This document shows positions 23,924-35,232 of a DNA stretch of 64,000 nucleotides, one piece after another. The stretch spans positions 32,476,001 to 32,540,000 of the forward strand of contig CM055318.2 of assembly GCA_029255685.2 (NCBI GenBank), given 5' to 3'. Each line of letters starts with the position of its first letter. Position 1 is the first letter of the stretch. This DNA comes from Silene conica. Its lineage: Eukaryota > Streptophyta > Magnoliopsida > Caryophyllales > Caryophyllaceae. The position numbers were made by a program, and so were the translations under genes. The notes under the pieces were generated by a model. It ran no database searches, was not told where the DNA came from, and saw only the letters and a program-made list of their open reading frames with translations.

Positions 23924-23941
23924 TGGCGCCGTTGTCGGGGA
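23924..23941 (+). promoter_or_regulatory. Primer binding site of B
   Basis: TGGCGCCGTTGTCGGGGA, one mismatch from the tRNA-Asp complement, 6 nt after the LTR. Confidence 0.88.
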
Positions 23942-24088
23942 GGCGGTTTAATTTTATTTGTTCTTTTAAGTTTGTTTTGGTCTCAAGGAAGAAATTCCTT
24001 GAGACCGATCTCATATTTTTCTCTAGTGTTGTAGTATTTTCAGGTACTTCACACCGGAGAGGTAGGCCGATATCTTATTCCAATCAAA

Positions 24089-25550
24089 ATGTCTACTATT
24101 GCGAGCCATTCCGATCCTAATGTTCAATCATTTTCCACCGCATCTTTGCTTCCTACCGCAAGTGAGGGTACCTTCTCTATCCATCCTTCGTTCTATCAAT
24201 TGATAGAACGGAATTTGTTCAAAGGAGAAGCAAATGAGGATCTAGCAAAGCACATGGAGACATTCACAGACTACTGTTTTACAATCCTATTAGCTCCGTA
24301 TCACTCACAACAAGGTCAATGAATTCCTTTTTCCTTTTTCTTTGACTGAGGATGCAAAGTATTGGTGGAGGGACTTGGACAAAGAAAGCTCCGGAATATC
24401 AAATTGGAACTCTCTGGCACTGACATTCTATAGGAAGTACTTTCCTCCTCAGAAAGCTAATGCATTGAGGGCTCGAATTACAAACTTTACCCAATTGAGT
24501 ACCGAAGATTTGAGCACAGTGTGGGGAAGAAAGTTGGTCCGTTCAATTCCTCATCATGGGTTTGAACGGTGGTTCCTATGTAGCAAATTTTACAACGGGT
24601 TGTCCTATTCAAAGAGGGCATTGCTAAATTCAGCTGCACAAGGGAGATTCTTGGTGAATGTAGCGGATGACAAAGGGTGGCACTTGATTGATAATATAGC
24701 CACCCATGAAGCCCAATACGGAAACCCGCGGGAGGAACCAGAAGTGGAAGTTGTCAGTGAAAAGGTTAACATGAGTGAACCACACCAAGTTCACCTCATA
24801 GAAGAAGATGTTTGTGGTATATTTGGCGATAAAGGGCATGATCCTGTCACTTGTTTAGCTGATTCGGCAAGAGTGCTATCTTACAAGCAATTTAAGCTAG
24901 GTGGTTCTTTTTCTGATATGTATGCCGAATTCGAGAAAGCAAGGATTGTTGCTTTCACGGATGATCAACCGTCTGTTAATCAACCAAGAGAAATCAGTTG
25001 GGAAATCGCCTATCAACAACATGAACCAGATGATTCGTTAATTTTTTAGGAAGATTGGGAAGGCGTCGCGAGTTTGAGGAGCGGACGCCCATATAATGAT
25101 CAAAATTCTGAGGTTGAAGTGGTACCCAGTAAGCACAATAAAGAGCAGTCCAAGGAAAACCAACAAACTGCTCAACTGCCGCAATCGAGTGGAATTTCCC
25201 TCAAGCGAGCTCCTGAAACCGCTCGATCGAAGGAATTTCTACCGGTAAGTCCTCGATCGAGTGATCTCTGTACTCGATCGAGTGAACCTGTATTGGAGGA
25301 TTTACGATCGAGTGAAATACAGACTCGATCGAGTAATTATGAAGAACTAATCACTCGATCGAGTAAAAGCCTAACTCGATCAAGTGATTCCGCCTTCGAT
25401 CCAGAAGGTCAGGCTGTCAATTCTAATAAGACACCCTCCCCTGCTGTGGGGGTGTCACGAGCTGAAAAAGGGAAAGAAGAAAGCTGGGGATACAATCCCA
25501 ATGGTGAAAATTCCTTATCCCGGACGACTAAAAGAGGCAAAAGTAGATAA
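24089..25550 (+). pseudogene. gag: Gag of B with palindrome-encoded TRSS repeats
   Basis: ATG 24089 opens MSTIASHSDPNVQSF, followed by the Athila gag N-domain (NLFKGEANEDLAKHMETFTDYC). A frameshift near 24320 leads to the main gag domain (AKYWWRDLDKES, FYRKYFPPQKANALR). The zinc knuckle is damaged: CGIFGDKGHDPVTC has Phe where the second Cys belongs. A TAG at 25047-25049 precedes the LRSG box (ASLRSGRPYND). Downstream, 25206-25390 is a run of ACTCGATCGAGT units that translate as repeated TRSS or RSS. Confidence 0.88.
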
Positions 25551-25930
25551 GCAATTCAGTAAGTTTGTCGATATGATCAAAAACATCTAGGTAACGATCC
25601 CTTTTGCTGAGGTAATCACCCAAATTCCTCCTTACGCTAAATTCATGAAAGACATTATATCGCATAAGAGGGAACTTGGGAAGGTTGCTACTGTTGCTTT
25701 CATGACTGAGTCTAGCAGTTTTCTTCTCAATAATTCTCCCCCTAAACAGAAAGACCCACGGAGTTTTTCCATCACATGTGCCATAGGAAGTGAAACAATC
25801 GACAAAGCCTTATGTGATCTTGGGGCTAGCGTTAGCATTTATGCCTTACTCTGTATGTCGAAAACTTAACTTAGGTCGCTTGAAGGAGACGAACATTACC
25901 ATACAAATGGCGGATAAAACTTTCTAGGCC
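25551..25930 (+). pseudogene. pro: Protease remnant of B
   Basis: The linker VTIPFAEVI...PPYAKFMKDIISHKR leads to the active-site motif CDLGASVSIYAL near 25812-25845. The frame then breaks at about 25866, and the protease C-terminal half is missing. Confidence 0.85.
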
Positions 25931-27700
25931 CATGATAAATGATACTTGCTATTCTGTTGACGTTATTAATGATTTTAGCAGTGAGACTTGGACAGAATCC
26001 TTGGCTGATGCACCATCAACACCTTTGAGTTTGCTAAGCAAGTATGCAGAATACACATGTATTTGTGATGTTGACTCAGAATTATCTCAATTCACTCTGG
26101 GTAAGAGCAAATTGACCAAGGTGAAAAGAGAGAGGTAGGGTCATTGGTAAGTACCTTGTGCTCTATTGAGGCAAAGGTTCTTGAGCGTAAGCCACTTCCT
26201 TCTCATCTCCGTTATTCTTTTCTTGACAATACTGAGCAGTTTCCGGTTATTGTTAGCAATAAATTGGATGATGCTCAGTTAACTGCCTTATTAACTGTTC
26301 TTAAACGTAACAGGAAGGCTATGGGATATTCTTTGGATGACATTAAGGGAATCAGCCCTAATTTTTGCATGCATATGATTGAGCTAGAGGAGGGCCATAA
26401 GCCGTGTAGACAAGGGCAGCGGAAGTTAAACCCGAAGATGGAAGAAGTGGTCATGACTGAGGTGATGAAGTTGCTTGACGCATGTATTATTTACTCAGTT
26501 GGGAACTTTAAATGGGTAAGTCCAGTTCAGGTGGTACCTAATAAAGGAGGTATTACTGCTACCACGAATGAGAAAAATGATTTAATACCTACTCGTTTAG
26601 TGACCGGGTGGCGAATGTGTATTGACTATCGTCAGCTGAACGCCGCCACTAAGAAGGATCACTTCCCCTTCCCTTTATTGATCAGATGATTGAGAGGTTA
26701 GCTTCACATGAGTTTTTATATTACTTAGATGGGTACTCAAGTTTTTTCCAGATCCCGATTCATCCGGATGATCAGGAAAAGACTACTTTTACTTGTCCCA
26801 AGGGTGTTTTTGCTTATCGCAGTATGCCTTTTGGATTGGGTAATGCCCATGCCACCTTTCAAAGGTGCATGATGGGGATATTTTCTGAGTACATAGAGTC
26901 TATTATGGAAGTCTTCATGGATGACTTCAGTGTTTATGGGAACAATTTTGATAATTGTCTTGCTAACCTTGATAAGATTTTGCAGCGTTGCATAGAGGTG
27001 AATCTGGTGCTGAATTGGGAAAAATGTCATTTCATGGTTAATGAGGGAGTAGTCCTTGGTCATTTGGTTTCTAATCGAGGCATAGAAGTTAATAAGGCAA
27101 AGGTGCAAGTGATTAAGCATCTACCACCCCCGGTTAATGTTAAGGGTGTGAGAAGTTTTCTTGGTCACGCTGGATTTTATCGTCGGTTTATCATGGACTT
27201 CTCAAAGATAGCTAAACCACTCACACAGTTGCTTTTAAAAGATGCCCCGTTTGTTTTTACTGGCGACTGTCTTTCTGCTTTTCAGACTTTGAAACATGCT
27301 TTGGTGTCCGTGCCGATCATTCAACCCCCAAACTGGGAGTTGCCTTTTGAGATCATGTGTGACGCCAACGATTATGCATTAGGAGCAGTTCTGGGAGAGC
27401 GGAGGGAAAAAGCATTGAGTGTTATTTACTATGCGAGCCGAACTCTGGATGAGGCTCAAATGAAATATGCCACCACTGAGAAAGAGGTTTTAGCTGTGAT
27501 ATTTGTCCTTGCTAAATTCCGTTCATATATTCTTGGTTATAAGGTTATCTTTTTTACAGATCATGCAGCTCTGAAGCATCTTTTGGGAAAGAAGGAGGCA
27601 AAACCCAGGTTGTTGCGGTGGATACTCCTGGTCTAGGAATTTGATCTAGAGATTAAAGACAAGAAGGGCACTGAGAATGTCGTAGCTGATCACTTGTCAC
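25931..27700 (+). pseudogene. pol: Reverse transcriptase / RNase H of B
   Basis: RT begins after 26200 (MGYSLDDIKGISPNFCMHM, GWRMCIDYRQLNAATKKDH), shifts frame at about 26685 and continues open to 27636. The palm box FMDDFSV is at about 26912-26932. RNase H carries FEIMCDANDYALGAVLG and TTEKEVLAVIF. A TAG near 27634 interrupts it just before the [22 protein letters not shown] end. About 85 codons before 26200 are rearranged relative to A. Confidence 0.88.
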
Positions 27701-28500
27701 GTCTAACCCAACAGGAGGGAGAGGACACTCTGCCTATCAATGACTCTTTTGGTGACAATTCTTTATTTTCCCTTTCTGCAATAAATGATCAGACTAACGA
27801 TAGGGTTGAACCGTGGTTTGCATATTTTGCTAACTTTGCAGCTGGCAAGGAAATGCCGAAGGGTCTAACTTATCAGCAACGCAAAAAGTTCTTACATGAT
27901 GTCTGACACTATTTCTGGGACGAGCGCTACCTTTTTAAGGAATGCGCAGACGGTCTTTACCGGTGATGCATTCCACAGTGGGAGACCAAAGAAATTCTGG
28001 AAGGGTGTCATTCCTCACCTTATGGTGGTTATCACGGTCCATCACGAACTGTGGCTAAGGTACTTCAATCCGGTTTTTATTGGCCAACTCTGTTTGTTGA
28101 CACTCGAGCTTTTGTTTCTAGGTGTGATGAATGTCAGCGAGCAGGTCACCTTTCTAAACGGCATGAGATGTCCCAGAACGGAATTTTAGAGGTTGAACTT
28201 TTTGATGTCTGGGGTATTGACTATCAAGGACCGTTTCTGACCAGTCGAGGTAACGGGTATATCTTAGTTACGGTCGATTATGTCAAAATGGGTTGAGGCG
28301 GTTGCGTCACCCAATTGTGATGCTAAGACTGTCATTAAGTTGTTTCGTAAGGTCAGTTTTCCTCGTTTTGGTGTCCCTCGTGTTGTCATTAGTGATAGGG
28401 TATGCACTTTAGGGAACAAAACCTAACGAACATGTTGACTAAGTATGGCGTAAGACACCGTAGAGGTTTGGGGTATCACCCTTGTTTGAAAATCCTGCTG
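27701..28500 (+). pseudogene. int: Integrase of B, truncated
   Basis: The zinc-binding module is split by frameshifts (GFYWPTLFVDTRAFVSRCDECQRAGHL is open from 28051). The core keeps VWGIDYQGPF and, in another frame, a VISD motif. Sequence stops matching integrase at about 28490, before the catalytic Glu, so the 3' half of the core and the C-terminal domain are deleted. Confidence 0.82.
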
Positions 28501-29512
28501 AACGAATAGACTTGACCTGAGATTATTGGCAACCTATTTATAAATTCTGAGGAATTAGAGCTATATAAACTGGTGTCATCCGTGACCGGTTTCATGTAGG
28601 ATTTGTGAGTAGTCACTCCTTGAATAACATGTTTCATTAATTGGTTTATGCCTAAACACATTCGGGTAAGTGGTCGGTGTCACATGTGAGGAGGTGCTTA
28701 CATTATCTTTTCTTTCCTTTTACCCATTTAGCACCACATATAACCAAATCTGCCAGTTTAGTATCTGTTTCGATTGGCATGAATGTGTTTTGCTCTGTAC
28801 TTTCAGAGTTGGAAGAGAAAGAAAAGAAAAAGAAAACGAAACCGATGCTTTTTATTTCATTGTCAAAAAAAAAATTATGTTCAATAAGACGGTTTCGCCC
28901 CTATGTATCAATTCACATCATTTGAGGGGTACTATCATTTTAGTTTGGTGAAGTTTTGTGCCAACAAAAAGGGCACATGTGAATTTTTAAGATGAGTCAG
29001 AAATGAATCTTGAAGTATGGTTATGTTTAGGTGCTAGCTTGACAATCTATACCTCCACATTCCCATAATTGTGTACCCTTTCTTACCCATCACCTCACTT
29101 TACCATAATTATGTAAGCCCTCAGATGTGACTGGACTTTGATTGGTTGGAATGTGTGTATGGTATTTAGAATTGCTTATCATTTTTGTGCATGCATGCTT
29201 AGGTGAGTTGCAGTTTAGGTGAGCGACTATCTCTCTTTCTCTCGTACATTCACTTTTTCACCTTTTGTTTCATGAGAGAAGAGTGACTCGCGAGAGTCCA
29301 TTATCAAAGGTCTTGCAAGGTTGACAGTTCAGTGGTGCTTTGATATTTTCCTAACAACTCGCCTGCATACATCGTTTGTGCAAGATCTTAACATATGTCT
29401 TAATCTTGGTTTGAGTAGACATTTCGGTGATTGTTCCGTACTTGGTTCCTTTTGCAGAGTTAGATGCACCTTATTTGCTTGAGGACAAGCAAAGGTTTGG
29501 TTTGTGGATATT
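28501..29512 (+). other. 3' untranslated region of B
   Basis: No protein signal. It ends in GAGGACAAGCAAAGG and a degraded polypurine tract (TTTGTGGATATT) before the 3' LTR at 29513. Confidence 0.65.
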
Positions 29513-30855
29513 TGATACATGCATTTTATATAGAACTCTTAGGCCCATTTTGCATGTATTTGTCCCTTATTTCTTGACTTTTAGCAACCTTTATCCCTCA
29601 AATTGTCTACTCGGTTTCGTATTGTGCTCATTGCAGATAAATGCCAGAAAGGAAAGGAAAAATGCTCAATCCTCGATAAACAAGTACTCTCAAAGATGTC
29701 GGGAAAGAATCGTCTCACACTAGAAGTACAGAAACTCCAAAAAGGGAACAATCCTCGCCCAAGCACTGTTAATCACTCGATCGAGTCTGATAATCAGTCG
29801 ATCGAGTGGTTACAGAAGAGAAGCCCCATGATCGAAGACCATACTCAAGGCCATCGACCCTTCCCTGCAGATTACTTGATCGAGTACTCCCATTCAATCG
29901 ATCGAGTGAGGAAGAACAAAGATCCACTCGATCGAGTAACTCACTTACTCGTCGAGCTAGGTCGCGGGATTTCAGGAACCGAAGGTTTTTCCAATTAGCA
30001 TAAAAAGCAAGGCTGAGCAGAAAAGAGACATGACTCGACACACATCAGAAAACAGTAGTAGGGTAACCTAGATCTCATTTTACCATTTCCTTCTCTTAAA
30101 ACCTAATTAGCTAGATTATTGTTTGGTTTTGGAATGCAGTTTCTCATTCATTTTCCTTCAATCTTGTAATCGCGGTATTCTCTTCTTTACTTTGTTAATT
30201 AATTTATGCTTTTCATTTCTTGTCTTTTATTGATGTTGAATTCCTTTTCCATTGTTCCTATTGTTAATTGCATAAACATGGTTAGCTAGATCTTGTACTA
30301 GGATTTAGGGGAACCATGGCTTAGGATATAATGGTCGCAGTGAATGTATTTGATTAGGGATTGCATTTAATCATTGCATATAATAGCTTTTGATTGTTTG
30401 AGTCGACGCATTCAATTAATTATATGGATTTCCTTGACCTAGATCAAAAGATTGGAATAGGTAGACCGACAATGAACTTTGGGATGAACTAGCTAGAGCG
30501 AAAGTTTGTTAGTTTTAATCCTAGGGCGAATAGCGGACCAAAAGGACCTTTTCACTACCCCTTTCCCGAGTTTAATACATTCTTAATTTCTTCCATCCAC
30601 CTTAAGTCATGGTGAACCGAATATCCTAGTATTTCCTTCCTTTAGTGATTATTTACTTTTCTTATCTTTGCTTGTTCTTTCTCTTTGAATTTAGATTACA
30701 AAACAAACCTCAAACCCCCCTTTTTGTTACTTTAGCAAACTTGTTAGGACTTTTTAAGATTCCCTTCTCCCTGTGGATTCGATACCCGACTGCCTCTACT
30801 ACATTAGTTTGGGAACGGTTGCTTTATTTTTTATAGGGTTGCGACAGCCGTGTCA
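29513..30855 (+). repeat. 3' LTR of B
   Basis: 1343 bp. Aligns throughout with 22589-23917, including the palindrome array (29775-29950). Substitutions and small indels throughout suggest an older insertion than C. Confidence 0.88.
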
Positions 30856-31677
30856 CATACTTTAATACGCATCATCACAATTTGCATTCAATTCTAACTT
30901 AACTTACTAGGCTACCTTATGACCCATTATACAACACAAGCATATGGAAACTAATCTATCTCAATTAAGTTCTTTAGCCACCTAAGACTCATATCTAATA
31001 AGTCTAAACAATTTCGATAAGTTAAGTAACTTAGTTCAATGAATTATATAATCAAGTACTTAGGAATTAATTAACCAAGATAAGCGCTAATCACTTTACT
31101 AATTCTCACCTAGCTAAAATATACATTATAAACTAAATAAATTTATCATAAGACATCCCTCAAAATACACTAGTATAAACTAGAATTTAATTACTCAAAA
31201 CAGCTCGTAGGAACTGCAGACGAACAACGCATTCCAGGCAATTGTGCAGCCTGCGCTGGCCAGGCCGCAAGCCTGCGGTGAAAGGCGCAGCCTGCGCTTT
31301 TCACTGCAACCCGCGATAGAATTCCTGCAAATTCGATAATCCCTCTAGCATTTGTTCTATACTTCTAGAAAACGATTTTCAAGCATGGAAGAACTATCCT
31401 AACAGCATCAAATCCCAACAATCCAAGTATGTTAATCTCATATAATCTACACTCTTAACAACTGGAATACTAACATCAAACTATGAATTAAACAAGCATT
31501 TAAAGCACACCCAAGATGCACAAAACAGAAATTGTGACGGATACTCACTACTCATGAACAATCTTCATAATCTTAACAAATTACTCAACACAATAATTCT
31601 GAAAATGCAATCTAGTCATCAACAACAACTAGCTTCATCCCAACATTCAATATTCCACCATTTATGAACATCACAAC
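30856..31677 (-). mobile_element. Chromovirus-type LTR 'E', distal part
   Basis: On the minus strand this continues the LTR that starts at 41902, as shown by the exact ATAAA duplication around the intervening solo LTR D. It contains GC-rich hairpins at 31243-31320 (GCGCAG/CTGCGC with GTGAAA/TTTCAC flanks). The left end is cut off by B. Confidence 0.65.
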
Positions 31678-32848
31678 ATAAATGTAACATCCCGAATTTT
31701 CGGAAACATATTTTAATAATTTAATTTGATTTCAGAAAGTTATATTTTATTTTAATAAATTTATTTTAATAAAAATAGCTCAAGTTCCGTCTTAAGTGAT
31801 TTAGTTCTTAAAACGTTAAATATCACTTGGCATTCTGTTCTCATTAAAAACCCGACTCAACCCCGTTCCACTTAAAAACCCGACTCATTAGTTGTCATAA
31901 AATAAAAGAGAAAATGAAGCTTCCTCATAACCTTCCCTCACATTTCATTTTCTTCTTCCTCAAGACAAACACCAAACTCTATTTGTATATATCGATCTCA
32001 TTCACTAAAGTCATCCTCCCGACTTCGTTTCAAGTCCAAACGAGGTAATTCTTTCACCATCGCGTTCCTTGCATCCTTCCCGACGTTTCTATCTTTTCAA
32101 TTTTGAGAATGGTGCAAGTCGAATTACGGGCTGTTCTTGAGTAATTTCAAAATTGGGTTAGTTTAACTTGTTTTCTTTGCTTTTAGGGAGCTAATCTTGA
32201 AGACCCGGAAGAGGACTCTTACTTAATTGAAGATTCGAGTGAAGAACTTGCTTAAAAGGTGATCTTGGTGATGAAACTCGACTTTTGTCGTAAATTAATT
32301 GGACATGTGATTTTTCTTGTTGTTTATGTGAAATTATGTGGGTTTTATGTTTAATAAGTTATGGGTAACTTATAATCTGAAAATTTTACATGAGAATCAT
32401 GTTAGGGTTGTGTAAATCTGATTTGGGTTGGTAAAATGTGTATGTTTGTGTTGTTGGGTTAGTTTGATTATTGATTTTATGAAGTATTGAGTAATTTGCT
32501 TGTTCAGTCATGTTTAAGGGGTAAATTCCAGTTTAATTTTATGTTGTTATATGAGGAATTTGATAATAATTGGTGGGTAATTAGTATCCGTCACATATTT
32601 ATGTTGTTCATCTCAAGAATGTGGTTGTACTACTACTGTTACTATTGTTAACGCTCCTCATTGTCTTTATGTTGCTGCTTTTGTTTTTGTCGCTAGTTGC
32701 TAAATTGTTGTTGAATTGTGGCCTGCGTTGTTGCTGCTATTGTCGAGGGTTGCGTTTATTGTTGCTGTTGATTATTGTGTTGTTACTACGTGGCTGCTTG
32801 TAAATATTGGTGTTGTAGTTGTTAATTGTTGTTATTGTTGCCATTGTT

Positions 32849-33623
32849 TTTTTTTTGTGAAAGGTAAGTAGAATATATAAGGATAATCTATATCAGATAT
32901 AAGAATCTACGCTATAGCTCAACCTCGTGATATTCTATATCTAAGAAAACAAATGCTGCAACTAAACTTGCATCACCTAGCACTTTCAAAAACTGCACTT
33001 CCTGGCAATTGCCTATAGCTTCTGCACGAAATTAGTTGTTGCTGGTGTTGAATAGCACCATGCCAGCAGCTAAAAATACACGTCCACCATATCAGCAGCT
33101 CCTGCAAACTGCTGCTCTTTGCTACGGAACAAACATGCTCTAAGCCATCCATTTTTACACACCTAAATAACTCCACTGATCTGAAATTGCCCTGCAGAAA
33201 CAGACCAAACCAGAACCAGCCAGCCCCTGCACCATTCTACGCGTTACACTCCCTACATACTATGCCCGCAGAACCAGAACCGCTGCAACATAAAGTCAGC
33301 AGCCCTGGACACGCTCATTTGTCTGCCCCTGAAGGTTACTGTTCCTGCTAATACAGCAGCACCAGACCAGTCCAGCATTACTGTCTACTACAACAAATTA
33401 TTCCTACTCGCTCAATTAAACCACCATACCTTATCCAAACAGAAATTGCTACGCAGCCAAACCTGTACAGAAATGAAACTTGCACCAACATCACCTGAGC
33501 ATGCTACTGATCTTTTGCAGAAACAGCAGAACATTCTCAGTATGTCAGTCCTGCACCATCACCGTACAGCAGCCTCCTGCCCTCGTCTGGCCCCTGTCCT
33601 CTGAACCCCATAGCCATTGTTGA
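32849..33623 (-). mobile_element. 5'-truncated LINE 3' end with poly(T) (poly(A) on minus strand)
   Basis: Minus-strand poly(A) at 32849 onward, preceded by a conserved tail containing CTACGCTATAGCTC. Flanked by the perfect 16-bp duplication TATTGTTGCCATTGTT (32833-32848, 33624-33639). No intact ORF. The same tail occurs before the poly(A) at 47789. Confidence 0.85.
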
Positions 33624-33716
33624 TATTGTTGCCATTGTTGATATTGAAGTACCGCTATAATAATATCGTAGATGCTGCTACTGTTAGTACTATTGTTTAC
33701 TACATACTAATACCAC

Positions 33717-33717
<1 letters not shown>

Positions 33718-33787
<70 letters not shown>
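33718..33787. repeat. (ATT)n microsatellite
   Basis: About 23 uninterrupted ATT units. Confidence 0.98.
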
Positions 33788-33788
<1 letters not shown>

Positions 33789-33827
33789 ATACTACATACT
33801 AATACAATTATTATTTTATTATTCTTT

Positions 33828-33944
33828 TACGTACGTGCTTGCTAGTCTTCTTATATTTAATTAGTTTACGTACGTGGTTGCTAGCCTGCTTATATTTAAT
33901 TAGTTTACGTACGTGGTTGCTAGCTTTCTTATGTTTAAATATAA
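33828..33944. repeat. 39-bp tandem repeat, three copies
   Basis: Units start with TACGTACGTG at 33828, 33867 and 33906. Each unit includes GGTTGCTAGC-like and TTATATTTAATTAG segments. Confidence 0.92.
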
Positions 33945-34170
33945 TACGTTGAAATTGTTTACACATTAGTAATGAGTTACGATTTTTAAGGTTAAGAAGC
34001 ATGTTTAAAATGACGAAATTAGTGAAGTGACTCCGAATAATTAAAATATATGACTCGTTAATTAATTCTCTTACATATTAGTTTTGTATAGAAAATGTGT
34101 CAATAAGTGATGAAATGTTAATTAATCCGTGTTTACCTTTCCGAATGAACTATATATGAATTATATGCTT

Positions 34171-34505
34171 GTTTGAAGTCCAAGAAATTGGGTGGCACTT
34201 ATGTCGGGTTCGGAAATCAATTTGAGGAGAAAGACCCCCCGGCCGGGCAACTGGAAGGGAAACCGGCTCTCGCCTCAAAATAATATCCGAAGTTGGCTAA
34301 GAGTTGAATGGATGTATAGAAAGGATTGTTTAACAATTGAGTTTGTTTGAAGTCCAAGAGGTTTGGACGGCTCTTATACTGGGTTCAGAAATTGAGTTGA
34401 GGAGAAAGACCCCCCGGTCGGGCAACCGGAAGGGAAAACGGCTCTCACCTCAAATAGTTTCCGAACTTGGTTAAGAGTCGACTTAAAATGAAAGAATAGA
34501 ATTGT
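34171..34505. repeat. 174-bp tandem duplication in LTR D
   Basis: GTTTGAAGTCCAAGA starts copies at 34171 and 34345. Both contain GGAGAAAGACCCCCCGG and GGGCAAC.GGAAGGGAAA. Moderately diverged. Confidence 0.88.
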
Positions 34506-34638
34506 TAATCGAGTTTTAAGTTATTGTGTCTACATTAACTCATATGCGTACATCTTTGAGACGTTGTTGTATAATCTAAGTGAAACCTCCATTTAGGAGA
34601 ATCTTGCGTTGATGCATGTTCATGGTCTGTGTGCTGCT

Positions 34639-34940
34639 TCGTGGTTGAATCTCTTCATGGTTGGTTCTTTGCTTCGTGGTCGAACCTCTTCGTGGTTGGT
34701 TCTTTTCTTCGTGGTCAGACCCTTCGTGGTTGGTCCTTTTCTAACGAGCTTCGTGGTTGAACCCTTCGTGGTTGGTTCATAACTGATTAGCTTCGTGGTC
34801 GACCCCCCCCCCCCCCCCCCCCTTTGTGGTTGGTTCCTTGCTTCGTGGTTGGTCCTTTTCTAATCATCTTCGTGGTTAAACCCTTCGACCTTCGTGGTTG
34901 GTTCATAACCGATTAGCTTCGTGGTTGGTTCTTGTTTGTC
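34639..34940. repeat. CTTCGTGGTTGGTTC minisatellite with a 20-C run
   Basis: Some twenty variant copies of CTTCGTGGT followed by TGGTTC, CGAACC or TGAACC. An uninterrupted run of 20 C lies at 34803-34822. Confidence 0.9.
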
Positions 34941-35232
34941 TATTGATGACTCTGAGTGAATTGTGTCTAGCTTGCCTGAGTTGGGGTACAGTGCTAGATA
35001 TTGTTGAATGTTTGTATTAGCACATGTGTTGAGTTTTCACCGCTAAGCCTTTTACATGAGCTGTTATGATATGATTATGTCTTGAGATTCAACCACTGAA
35101 CCAGTCATAGAGTGTGAGTATATTTGGATGCTTGTAATGTATGTTTATCTTGAATATTATATGAGATGAGATTTGGATGAATGAAGTAAGATGTTAAGTA
35201 TACCTATGATAGGTAAAGTTGAGTAACATGCT

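Larger units (their letters stand above)
22589..30855 (+). mobile_element. Athila-like Ty3/gypsy element 'B', defective
   Basis: LTR 22589-23917, tRNA-Asp-type PBS, gag, protease, RT, RNase H, truncated integrase, LTR 29513-30855. Both LTRs begin TGATA.A.GCATTTTATATAG and end GTGTCA. The flanking pentamers differ (TCTTC at 22584-22588, CATAC at 30856-30860), so this is not a simple insertion. Many frameshifts, and the integrase 3' half is deleted. Confidence 0.88.

Noticed and set aside
22850-25395. CRISPR-like array of palindromic repeats
   Set aside because: Spacing is irregular, units vary, the context is a plant retrotransposon, and there are no cas genes.
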